DNA from: Deltaproteobacteria bacterium
GTDB taxonomy: Bacteria > Desulfobacterota > Desulfobacteria > Desulfobacterales > JAFDCJ01
Length of the DNA stretch: 7,572 bases
Assembly (NCBI GenBank): GCA_024277475.1
Contig: JAJRVC010000290.1
Span: 1-7,572 of the forward strand
Reading direction: 5' to 3'
Below, piece after piece: positions 1-6,378 of the stretch (the stretch's first letter is position 1; each line of letters opens with the position of its first letter). Under the pieces are notes generated by a model that saw only the letters and a program-made list of their open reading frames with translations, was not told the origin of the DNA and did not search any database. The translations under genes were made by a program, and so were the position numbers.

Positions 1-624
1 ACTGCCGCCGTTCTGCTTGAAATTGTTCAGGGTGAGGGGGGCGTGAGAATCGGTGATAAAAACTATTTCCGACAGATCCGGTAACTTTGCAATTCAAAAG
101 GCGTTATGCTGATCATCGACGAGGTCCAAACCGGTTTTGGCCGGACAGGTGCCATGTTCGCCTGCGAGCAGTTTGTGACCCCCGACCTCCTCTGCCTGGC
201 AAAATCACTGGCAGGAGGTATACCGATGGGGGCGGTGCTTTGCAGCGACCGCATCAAAGTGCCGGTCAAAAGCCATACCTCCACTTTCGGTGGCAATCCC
301 ACTGCCTGTGCAGCAGCCCTTGCCTCCCTGGAAGTGATCGAGCAGGAGGGACTGATCAAAAATGCAGAAACTCTGGGGAATTACCTCATGGAGCAACTCA
401 AAGCCATTGAGAGCAAAAAGATCCGTGAAGTCCGGGGCCTCGGGCTGATGATCGGTATCGAACTCAAGGAAAAAGCCGGACCCTATGTACAGAGACTCAT
501 GGAAAAAGGAGTGATTGCGCTTTTGGCCGGTGCTACGGTAATCCGGCTGCTGCCCCCTCTTGTGATCTCCAGGGAAGAGATCGATACCGTCGTGTCGGCT
601 CTTGAAGAAGTCCTCGAATGTTAA
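1..624 (+). pseudogene. Class-III PLP aminotransferase, ArgD/LysJ-like, 5'-partial, interrupted by an in-frame TAA
   Basis: This is the C-terminal half of a fold-type I, class-III aminotransferase, an enzyme that moves an amino group between an omega-amino compound and 2-oxoglutarate or glutamate using pyridoxal phosphate. The frame is open from base 1 and the upstream part lies outside the window. Numbering codons from base 1, there is the family segment QGEGG (codons 10-14), the PLP-ring Asp in DEVQTGFGRTG (D40), the Schiff-base Lys in LAKSLAGG (K68), and the phosphate-contacting Thr in STFGGNP (T95). The end, with VRGLGLMIGIELK and VIRLLPPLVIS, most resembles acetylornithine and LysW-aminoadipate-semialdehyde aminotransferases (ArgD/LysJ), but substrate cannot be fixed. 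Codon 28 (82-84) is TAA, in the same frame as both sides and at a position that is usually Glu, so one G-to-T change explains it. Restarting at ATG 106 would lose the N-terminal domain and is unlikely to give a working enzyme. A sequencing error is the main alternative. Confidence 0.85.
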
Positions 625-648
625 ACATTATCGAAATTATGCCTTAAT

Positions 649-3600
649 ATGTTCAAAAAATCACCAAAGAGCAAAACGAAGCCACAATCCACACCAGCAA
701 AGACAAAGGCCTTCGGTCCCGGAATAGCGGAAAGTGACCTGACTCGTTTTGAATTTCACCGTCAGGCTCTGGCGCTGATGCCGGATCCTGAGGACACCGA
801 TCCCGGTGTCGCCGTCATGGTCGACGATCAAGGCCCTGCGTTGGATTTTTTTAATTGCAATTGTGCCAAATCCCGCAAAACAACCTGCGACCACATCAAA
901 AAACTGGCGGCGGTATACCGGTCCAAACAATCAATGTTCGGCAATAACACCCTGGAGCAGGATTTCAGGGAAAGCATCTGGCACCAAATAGCGACGGCCA
1001 TCACAGACGGCTCGGGCGATACACCCCAAACGGTGAGATCACAGTCGGCTTCCGAAAATGGTCAAAAAGTATTAAAAGTTTATGGCTCGCTGGATAAAGA
1101 GTTGCTCAGCTATATTTCAGAGGGTTTGGATCGTTCGCGGTTTAAAGACCGCTGTATCGTTAGCCACAAAAATGGCAACGTCCCCTCCCGGGCCGAGATC
1201 CTCGCAGAACTGATGCTCTGGACCCTGACGGAAAACGAACGTAAGATGTCCGAAAGGGGGTTCAAAACCCGCAGACAGGCCCTGCAGGAAAATTTCTGGT
1301 ATAGGCTGGCTTATCACGCTTACCGGGAGCTGGGTACGCATGATTTCATCATAAATACTGATATCGATGCAGGCCGGGGCACATTTTTGCTGACAGCACA
1401 AAATTATATGGCAAAGCCGGTTTTTCAGCTGACAGTGCCGCGTCCAAAGGTCAAAGCATTGCTGGAGTGCCTGAAAAATTTTGAACTCCAATATCAGGGG
1501 TTGGAAATCCATCCGGTTCCTCTCATCACTGTTTTCAAACTATCACGAACCCGCAAGCACGAGATGGCGCTCGAGATTACACCGTGCATTCAGCTTACGT
1601 TACAAAATGGTGAAATCCGTTTGTGGGATGAAGCGTTGGTACAGAAATTTCGTTACGGCAACCTCATTTACCTTGCCGATCTGGATATCCTTGCCGAACA
1701 CCGAAAACCCCGGCAGATCCCCGATGGTTTCGGTTCCAAGGAATCCGGTAAAATCATTATCAAAAAAGAAGATATCCCGGCTTTTCTGGACGCCTTCGGT
1801 GCAGACTTCACCAAGGGACCCTTTCTGCCGGACGCTTCGGTTAAGGCGCTCAATATATTCAAGCGTCCGGAACGTATCAACATCACACCCCGGACCCTGG
1901 AGCGGGACTGGTGCTGGCTTTCGGTGGCCTATGGTTTCGGCAATTCTAGTTTGTCGCTGTCTAAGATTCTGCAGGCCAGGGCCGAAGGCCGGCGTTATAT
2001 TGAAACCCCGGGCGGTTGGATGGACGCACAATCGCCTGAATTCGAAGGGTTGGATGTCCTGTTTGATCCCGGGAAGGCCGGCGGTGATGAAGCCCAAAAA
2101 GACCGGATAAAGATATCGCGGCTGGAATTGCTGCGCCTTCAGGCGGCGGCATCTCAAGAGCTGATCATCGATGGCCAGAAATCTCTGGTGAGCCGCCTGG
2201 ACCAGCTGCTCAATTTTAAGCCTTCCGCCCCTTTTCCTGAAATCAAAGGGCTGGTCTCGAAGCTGCGAACCTATCAGCAGCTTGGCTCCGAATGGATCTC
2301 TTTTTTATATGAAAACGGCTTTGGAGGGCTGCTCTGTGATGACATGGGGCTTGGCAAAACCCACGAAGTCATGGCTTTTATGCTGTATCTGCGCAAACAC
2401 CGCAAGATAAAAAAACCGTTTCTGGTGGTGTGTCCCACCACGGTTTTGACCCACTGGAGCGAAAAGATCAGAGATCATGCGCCAGGTCTGACTGCGGTCA
2501 TCTTCCACGGGGGGCGACGGGACATCGACAGTGCCCTTAAAACCGGTGATGTGCTGCTGACTTCCTACGGAATTTTGCGTCGGGATATCCGTGCATTGCA
2601 AAAGCGGGCCTTCGGCCTGGTTGTCTTTGATGAAATCCAGCACATAAAAAACCGTCTTACCCAATCCTATGTCGCTGCCATCCGGATCCGGGCCCGCATG
2701 AAACTGGGTCTAACGGGAACGCCCATTGAAAACACCCTGGGCGACCTCAAGACCTTGATGGATCTGGTGATTCCCGGCTATCTGGGCCGGAATGAAGCAT
2801 TTAATACCCGCTATATCAACCCCATTGAACAAGACCTGAAAAGCCCCCGCCGCCGGGAGTTGAACCGTTTAATCTCACCTTTTACCCTGCGCCGCCTTAA
2901 AACAACGGTGCTCAGCGAACTGCCGCCCAAAATCGAAGACGTTCGCACGTGTCACCTGAGCGAGGATCAGGTAAAGCTCTACCGGGATGCCGTTGCCAAC
3001 CGGGGCCATGAATTAATTCAGCTTTTAAGAAAACGCAAAGAGTCCGTGCCTTACATTCACATATTTGCCCTGCTCACCCTGCTCAAACAAATTTGCAACC
3101 ACCCCGCCACAGTAGAAACCAACAGCGAAAATTACGACCAATTCCAGTCGGGGAAATGGGAGCTTTTCAAAGAACTTCTGGCAGAATCCCTTGACAGCGG
3201 GCAGAAGGTGGTGGTTTATAGTCAGTATCTGAACATGATCCGCATCATGGAAAAGCATCTGGCCCAAAATGAGGTGGACTTCGCGACATTGACTGGTGCC
3301 AGCCGCAACCGCGGTAAAATCATTGATCGGTTCAACAATGATCCCGCCTGCCGGGTATTCGTCGGCAGTCTGAAAGCCGGGGGCATCGGTATCGATCTGG
3401 TGGCCGCTTCGGTTGTCATCCACTATGATCGCTGGTGGAATGCGGCCAGGGAAGACCAGGCCACCGATCGCGTCCACCGCATCGGCCAAAAACGCGGGGT
3501 TCAGGTTTTCAAGCTCGTCACGGAAGGTACCCTGGAAGAAAAAATTTCCGCCGTCATTGAAAGAAAGAAAACCCTGATGAACGGTGTGGTTAAAGAAGAT

Positions 3601-3678
3601 GATCCGGGACTGCTGAAGACCTTTTCCAGAAAGCAGCTGATCGAGTTGCTGGCTGTTCCTGAATTCCAATCAGAATAA
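649..3678 (+). CDS. SNF2-family DEAD/DEAH-box helicase with N-terminal SWIM zinc finger
   Basis: A 1009-residue cytoplasmic ATPase of the bacterial SNF2/Rad54-like superfamily 2, expected to translocate on double-stranded DNA and remodel protein-DNA complexes. Residues 70-82 form a SWIM zinc finger of the type CxC-x7-CxH (C70, C72, C80, H82), a predicted nucleic-acid or protein-binding module. Residues of about 100-520 are a large middle region that I cannot assign to a domain. The helicase core begins near LRTYQQ (about 539): Walker A DDMGLGKT with K570, motif II DEIQ (661-664), motif III LTGTPIEN (688-695), then the C-terminal lobe with SLKAGGIGIDL and motif VI QATDRVHRIGQ (937-947, arginine finger R944 or R941). 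All core motifs look intact, so activity is likely. The ATG is 24 bases after the aminotransferase stop and in the same frame; no Shine-Dalgarno sequence is visible before it, and no better start lies between the two. Biological role is unknown; no restriction, methylase or other defence gene adjoins it. Confidence 0.95.
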   Translation: MFKKSPKSKTKPQSTPAKTKAFGPGIAESDLTRFEFHRQALALMPDPEDTDPGVAVMVDDQGPALDFFNCNCAKSRKTTCDHIKKLAAVYRSKQSMFGNNTLEQDFRESIWHQIATAITDGSGDTPQTVRSQSASENGQKVLKVYGSLDKELLSYISEGLDRSRFKDRCIVSHKNGNVPSRAEILAELMLWTLTENERKMSERGFKTRRQALQENFWYRLAYHAYRELGTHDFIINTDIDAGRGTFLLTAQNYMAKPVFQLTVPRPKVKALLECLKNFELQYQGLEIHPVPLITVFKLSRTRKHEMALEITPCIQLTLQNGEIRLWDEALVQKFRYGNLIYLADLDILAEHRKPRQIPDGFGSKESGKIIIKKEDIPAFLDAFGADFTKGPFLPDASVKALNIFKRPERINITPRTLERDWCWLSVAYGFGNSSLSLSKILQARAEGRRYIETPGGWMDAQSPEFEGLDVLFDPGKAGGDEAQKDRIKISRLELLRLQAAASQELIIDGQKSLVSRLDQLLNFKPSAPFPEIKGLVSKLRTYQQLGSEWISFLYENGFGGLLCDDMGLGKTHEVMAFMLYLRKHRKIKKPFLVVCPTTVLTHWSEKIRDHAPGLTAVIFHGGRRDIDSALKTGDVLLTSYGILRRDIRALQKRAFGLVVFDEIQHIKNRLTQSYVAAIRIRARMKLGLTGTPIENTLGDLKTLMDLVIPGYLGRNEAFNTRYINPIEQDLKSPRRRELNRLISPFTLRRLKTTVLSELPPKIEDVRTCHLSEDQVKLYRDAVANRGHELIQLLRKRKESVPYIHIFALLTLLKQICNHPATVETNSENYDQFQSGKWELFKELLAESLDSGQKVVVYSQYLNMIRIMEKHLAQNEVDFATLTGASRNRGKIIDRFNNDPACRVFVGSLKAGGIGIDLVAASVVIHYDRWWNAAREDQATDRVHRIGQKRGVQVFKLVTEGTLEEKISAVIERKKTLMNGVVKEDDPGLLKTFSRKQLIELLAVPEFQSE

Positions 3679-3750
3679 ACCGGAAAAATGGATTTCTGAT
3701 TAAATATCTGTAAAAAAATCACAAATAGGAATGCCGTGATCATAGTGGAC

Positions 3751-3756
3751 AGGAGA
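3751..3756 (+). promoter_or_regulatory. Shine-Dalgarno site that supports a TTG start
   Basis: AGGAGA lies about 10 bases before the TTG at 3767. The next in-frame ATG is at 3785, too far from this site and six residues inside the usual family N-terminus (MDFN...), so TTG is preferred as the start of the acyl-CoA dehydrogenase. Confidence 0.75.
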
Positions 3757-3766
3757 AAAAAACAGT

Positions 3767-4915
3767 TTGGACTTTAACCCCTGTATGAAACACAAAGCCG
3801 TACGAAAAGCCGTTCGCAAGTTTGCCGAGACTGAGCTGGGACCTATCAGCCACGAGATCGATCGCGAATCCCGGTTTCCCTGGGAAGTGATTGAAAAAAT
3901 GCGCCCGCTGAACTATTTCGGACTCCAGGTTCCGCAAAAGTACGGCGGGGCGGACCTTGATTCCATCAGTTATGCTATTACCATCGAAGAGCTTTCCCGG
4001 GTATGCGCTGCCATCGGCCTCTGCATCACGGTGCACAACAGCGTGGGTGCCTACCCAATTGTACGGTTTGGCACCGAAGAACAAAAAAAGCGGTTTCTGC
4101 CTTTGCTGGCCAGTGGAGAACATATCGGTGCCTTTTGTCTTACGGAAGCCAATGCCGGTTCCGATGCCGGTGCGGTTGAAACAACCGCTGTTTTGGATAA
4201 AGGTGATTATGTCGTTAACGGAACCAAGGTGTTCGTGACCAACGGTGGTGTCTGTGATTTGGCACTCACCTTCGCGGCCATGGATTTGGGCGACCGGCGA
4301 AGCGGCGCCGGTGTTTTCATCGTCGAAAAAGGCATGCCGGGCTTCTTTGTCGGCGAACTCGAAGATATGTGCGGCATGCGTGCAAACCCGGTATCTTCCC
4401 TCTTCTTCGAGGATGTCCGTTTACCGCAAAGTCATATGCTCGGCCATCCGGGAGACGGTCTGAAGATCGGGCTCAATACGCTGGATACAGGCCGCATCGG
4501 CATTGGCGCCCAGGCCCTCGGTATTGCTCAGGCCGCTTTTGCAGCAGCGGTAAAATATTCTAAAGAGCGCCAGCAGTTCAAAAAACCCATTTCTGCATTT
4601 CAAACTATCCAGAATTATCTGGCCGACATGGCCACTGAAATTGACGCTGCACGACTCCTTCTGTATCGGGCCTGCGCATTTAAAGATGCCGGTCAACCCT
4701 TCGGAGCGCAAGCTGCCATGGCCAAGCTGCACTGCAGCACAACAGCCACGCATGTGACGAATCTGGCTTTGCAAATTCACGGTGGTTACGGTTACAGCAA
4801 GGAATACGATGTGGAGCGCTACTTCAGAGACGCCAAAGTGACCGAGATATACGAAGGTACCAGCGAGGTGCAGCGCATGGTGATCGCCAGGGCGGTGCTT
4901 TCTGAATTGACCTGA
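3767..4915 (+). CDS. Acyl-CoA dehydrogenase (short/medium-chain, Bcd-like)
   Basis: A 382-residue FAD flavoprotein, the usual length for the family, catalysing alpha,beta-dehydrogenation of an acyl-CoA (or the reverse) and exchanging electrons with ETF. The N-terminal helical domain (about 1-115) is followed by the beta-domain with the flavin/substrate segment FCLTEANAGSD (123-133), then the C-terminal helical domain with the FAD-contacting RQQFKKPISAFQ stretch and the IHGGYGYSKEY segment. The catalytic base is E363 in YEGTSEVQR, the position used by short- and medium-chain and butyryl-CoA dehydrogenases. In isovaleryl-CoA and long-chain enzymes the base sits elsewhere, so those are less likely. 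Aromatic-pathway acyl-CoA dehydrogenases share the same position, so chain length and substrate remain open. The TTG start gives MDFN, typical of the family. The downstream etfB and etfA genes probably supply its redox partner. There is no signal peptide; the enzyme should be cytoplasmic. Confidence 0.95.
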   Translation: MDFNPCMKHKAVRKAVRKFAETELGPISHEIDRESRFPWEVIEKMRPLNYFGLQVPQKYGGADLDSISYAITIEELSRVCAAIGLCITVHNSVGAYPIVRFGTEEQKKRFLPLLASGEHIGAFCLTEANAGSDAGAVETTAVLDKGDYVVNGTKVFVTNGGVCDLALTFAAMDLGDRRSGAGVFIVEKGMPGFFVGELEDMCGMRANPVSSLFFEDVRLPQSHMLGHPGDGLKIGLNTLDTGRIGIGAQALGIAQAAFAAAVKYSKERQQFKKPISAFQTIQNYLADMATEIDAARLLLYRACAFKDAGQPFGAQAAMAKLHCSTTATHVTNLALQIHGGYGYSKEYDVERYFRDAKVTEIYEGTSEVQRMVIARAVLSELT

Positions 4916-4921
4916 AATTAG

Positions 4922-4961
4922 GCTTTACGCGCAGATAGTTTGCTTTACGCGCAGCTAAAAT
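4922..4961 (+). repeat. Tandem 20-bp direct repeat (13-bp identical core)
   Basis: The core gctttacgcgcag occurs at 4922-4934 and again at 4942-4954, exactly 20 bases apart, seven bases after the dehydrogenase stop. The full 20-bp units agree at 16 of 20 positions. Downstream, 4989-4999 (cgtaaaaagcc) is close to the reverse complement of the start of the first unit, so a loose stem is possible. Two-turn spacing on one DNA face could suit a regulator, but no known operator is recognised. Confidence 0.6.
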
Positions 4962-5004
4962 GATTGAATCTGTCGGCTGCTAATATGACGTAAAAAGCCG
5001 TAAG

Positions 5005-5032
5005 TTGTCCGTGGTCCGTTGTTTGTTGTAGA
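5005..5032 (+). repeat. Degenerate heptad repeat, GTCCGTT type
   Basis: Four 7-bp units follow one another: ttgtccg, tggtccg, ttgtttg, ttgtaga. The last units decay. It lies in the spacer between the acyl-CoA dehydrogenase and etfB and has no recognisable coding content. Confidence 0.5.
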
Positions 5033-5087
5033 TTAAAGGAGATTACCATGCTTTTTGAGGATAGAGTGAAAGAATGTGAAATTTTAT

Positions 5088-5113
5088 CTTTGTGCTTTTT
5101 GTGCCTTTTTGCG
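5088..5113 (+). repeat. Degenerate short repeat, CTTTGTG type
   Basis: Three related units of 7 to 10 bases (ctttgtg, ctttttgtg, cctttttgcg) sit 67 bases before etfB. Read on the - strand they produce a His/Lys-rich peptide pattern that is a typical artefact of such repeats. Function is unknown. Confidence 0.45.
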
Positions 5114-5163
5114 GCCATATCAACTTTTAGCTCAGACACAACCCAATAAAGTATGACTTAAAC

Positions 5164-5168
5164 AGGGA
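5164..5168 (+). promoter_or_regulatory. Weak Shine-Dalgarno site of etfB
   Basis: AGGGA lies 11 bases before the ATG at 5180. The match is short and the spacing is at the long end, but it is the best candidate and agrees with the family N-terminus (MLNLVVCIKQVP). Confidence 0.5.
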
Positions 5169-5179
5169 TCAGCAAAATC

Positions 5180-5998
5180 ATGTTAAACCTTGTCGTCTGT
5201 ATTAAGCAAGTCCCCATGGTTTCCGAGCTACCATGGAACCCAAAAACGGGGACCTTGAAACGTGAACTGGCGCAAGGCATGATGAACCCGGCCTGTGCCC
5301 ATGCCCTTGAGGCTGCACTGCAGATAAAAAGCCGGCACGGTGGTAAAATTACGGTCATCACGATGGGTCCTCCCATGGCGGAAGAGGTGCTTTACGAGGC
5401 CATGGCCATGGGAGCGGACCACGGTATTCTTCTTTCCGACCCGGCCATGGCCGGCGGAGACACCTTCGCCACGTCCTATACCCTCGCACGGACCATCGAA
5501 AAACAAAGCCCGCATTTTGATCTGGTCCTCTGCGGCTGTTTCACAAGTGACAGCGAAACCGCCCAGGTCGGCCCCCAGCTTGCCGAAGAACTTGATATTC
5601 CCGCCGCTGCCTATGTGGAACAATTGGAAATCAAGGGCCGCGAGGTTCGTATGCAGCGCATATCCGACAACTTTCTTGAAATTATGGAAATGAAACTGCC
5701 CGGGCTGGTCACCATCATGGACCGGGTCTATGCACCGCGCTATCCTTCGCTGAAAGGACTGATCAATGCATATGAACGACCGCAAATAAGAATCCTCAGC
5801 GCGAAAGATCTTGATTTGGAGTTCAAAACCATCGGACAAAAAGGCTCACCGACAAAGATCATCAATGTCTATTCCCCGACCGCTGAAAAAAAGAATGTCG
5901 TGTTGAAAGGTACGGCTAAAAAGGTGGTCTGTGAAATCTTCAACAAGTATGGAGAAAAAATCAGCAGCGCGATGGGAAAAGACCTGAAAAAGATGTAA
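5180..5998 (+). CDS. etfB: Electron-transfer flavoprotein beta subunit (EtfB/FixA family)
   Basis: A 272-residue subunit that, with EtfA, forms the heterodimeric ETF taking electrons from acyl-CoA dehydrogenases. The N-terminus VVCIKQVP and the TGTLKRE segment are typical. The loop NPACAHALEAAL (36-47), the segment MGPP..AEEVLYEAMAMGAD, and SDPAMAGGDTFATSY identify the adenine-nucleotide alpha-hydrolase-like fold. The nucleotide-binding loop ends in ETAQVGPQLAEEL (126-138), as in anaerobe-type EtfB, but the preceding stretch reads GCFTSDSE (119-126) where many bifurcating members have GKQAIDGD. Cys39 recalls the NPFC of mitochondrial-type EtfB rather than the NPYD common in bifurcating ones. 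Whether this site holds AMP (ordinary ETF) or a second FAD (electron bifurcation) therefore cannot be decided by eye. The length is slightly above the usual 250-265 residues, with a Lys-rich C-terminal tail. Confidence 0.95.
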   Translation: MLNLVVCIKQVPMVSELPWNPKTGTLKRELAQGMMNPACAHALEAALQIKSRHGGKITVITMGPPMAEEVLYEAMAMGADHGILLSDPAMAGGDTFATSYTLARTIEKQSPHFDLVLCGCFTSDSETAQVGPQLAEELDIPAAAYVEQLEIKGREVRMQRISDNFLEIMEMKLPGLVTIMDRVYAPRYPSLKGLINAYERPQIRILSAKDLDLEFKTIGQKGSPTKIINVYSPTAEKKNVVLKGTAKKVVCEIFNKYGEKISSAMGKDLKKM

Positions 5999-6010
5999 AG
6001 GTTACATCCG

Positions 6011-6046
6011 TTCAGGGTTCTGGGTTCAGAGGTTCAAGGTTAAAGG
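6011..6046 (-). repeat. Heptad repeat array, short arm (GAACC type on the - strand)
   Basis: Five contiguous 7-8 bp units read on the + strand as ttcaggg, ttctggg, ttcagagg, ttcaagg, ttaaagg. They start 12 bases after the etfB stop. On the - strand they are the same family as the long array at 6273-6372, so the two form an inverted pair. The best match is 6015-6029 against 6290-6304, where 13 of 15 positions are complementary. Confidence 0.8.
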
Positions 6047-6059
6047 CACACGTCGGATC

Positions 6060-6088
6060 TGATTAATGATGTTGATACCTTTTAATCA
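6060..6088. repeat. AT-rich inverted repeat, 7-bp arms
   Basis: TGATTAA at 6060-6066 and TTAATCA at 6082-6088 are perfect reverse complements separated by 15 bases. It could be an operator-like site or chance in an AT-rich spacer; no regulator match is claimed. Confidence 0.35.
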
Positions 6089-6096
6089 AATGGTGG

Positions 6097-6169
6097 GTGG
6101 GAGTGGCTTTTAGCCACAATCATGGATATATGCCAGACCGACTTAATCGCGGTTAAAAACCGCTCCCAC
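6097..6169. repeat. Inverted pair of REP-like hairpin elements (BIME-like)
   Basis: Element 1 (6097-6119) begins GTGGGAG and contains a hairpin with arms gtggct (6103-6108) and agccac (6112-6117) and a 3-base loop. Element 2 is the same unit on the - strand (6147-6169), with arms gcggtt (6149-6154) and aaccgc (6158-6163). The elements match at 18 of 23 positions. Of the five differences, four form two paired swaps (T-A to C-G and C-G to T-A) that keep both hairpins perfect. A GGAG or GTAG head beside a hairpin is the hallmark of REP elements moved by REP-associated tyrosine transposases (RAYTs); no such gene is in the window. The DNA from 6171 to 6272 after this pair shows nothing recognisable beyond a small hairpin at 6253-6265. 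Confidence 0.75.
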
Positions 6170-6272
6170 AATCAAAATCATTTCAGATAACAATTTAAAG
6201 CTTATTTCATGATCCAAAAAAGTTTCCCTTTCGATCAAACTGGTCAAATCGGCAGCCAGCGGCTGGGCTGGA

Positions 6273-6372
6273 CTCTGAACCTTTGAACCCTCAACCCAGA
6301 ACTCTGAACCTTGAACCTTTGAACCTTTGAACCCTGAACCTCTGAACTCTAAACCTTTGAACCCTGAACCTT
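6273..6372 (+). repeat. Heptad repeat array, long arm (CCTTTGAA/CCCTGAA type)
   Basis: Thirteen contiguous units of 7 or 8 bases, all ending in GAA or a one-base variant (for example ctctgaa, cctttgaa, ccctcaa, cccagaa, ccttgaa, ccctgaa), run from 6273 to 6368, with a last CCTT to 6372. Each unit varies mainly in the pyrimidine part and in 7 versus 8 bp length. The array reaches to within 6 bases of the etfA start codon and supplies its whole upstream leader, including an in-frame TGA at 6358-6360. It resembles the heptanucleotide short tandem repeats (STRRs) described in cyanobacteria in form, not in sequence. Confidence 0.9.
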
Positions 6373-6378
6373 ATCGAT

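Noticed and set aside
3025..3669. A 214-codon - strand open frame opposite the helicase
   Set aside because: It lies wholly antisense to the conserved C-terminal SNF2 motifs, which show the + strand is the coding one; other long antisense frames over the helicase and ETF genes fail the same way.
649..3678. Helicase as part of a phage-defence system
   Set aside because: SNF2 helicases do occur in systems such as DISARM, but no methylase, nuclease, phospholipase D or other partner gene adjoins it here.
4945..5139. A - strand open frame of 64 codons rich in His and Lys
   Set aside because: The His/Lys-rich part is the reverse reading of the CTTTGTG-type repeat, a common source of false genes, and there is no ribosome site or family resemblance.
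6273..6372. The repeat array as a CRISPR array
   Set aside because: Units are 7-8 bp and directly contiguous, without 25-40 bp repeats or unique spacers, and no cas gene is present.
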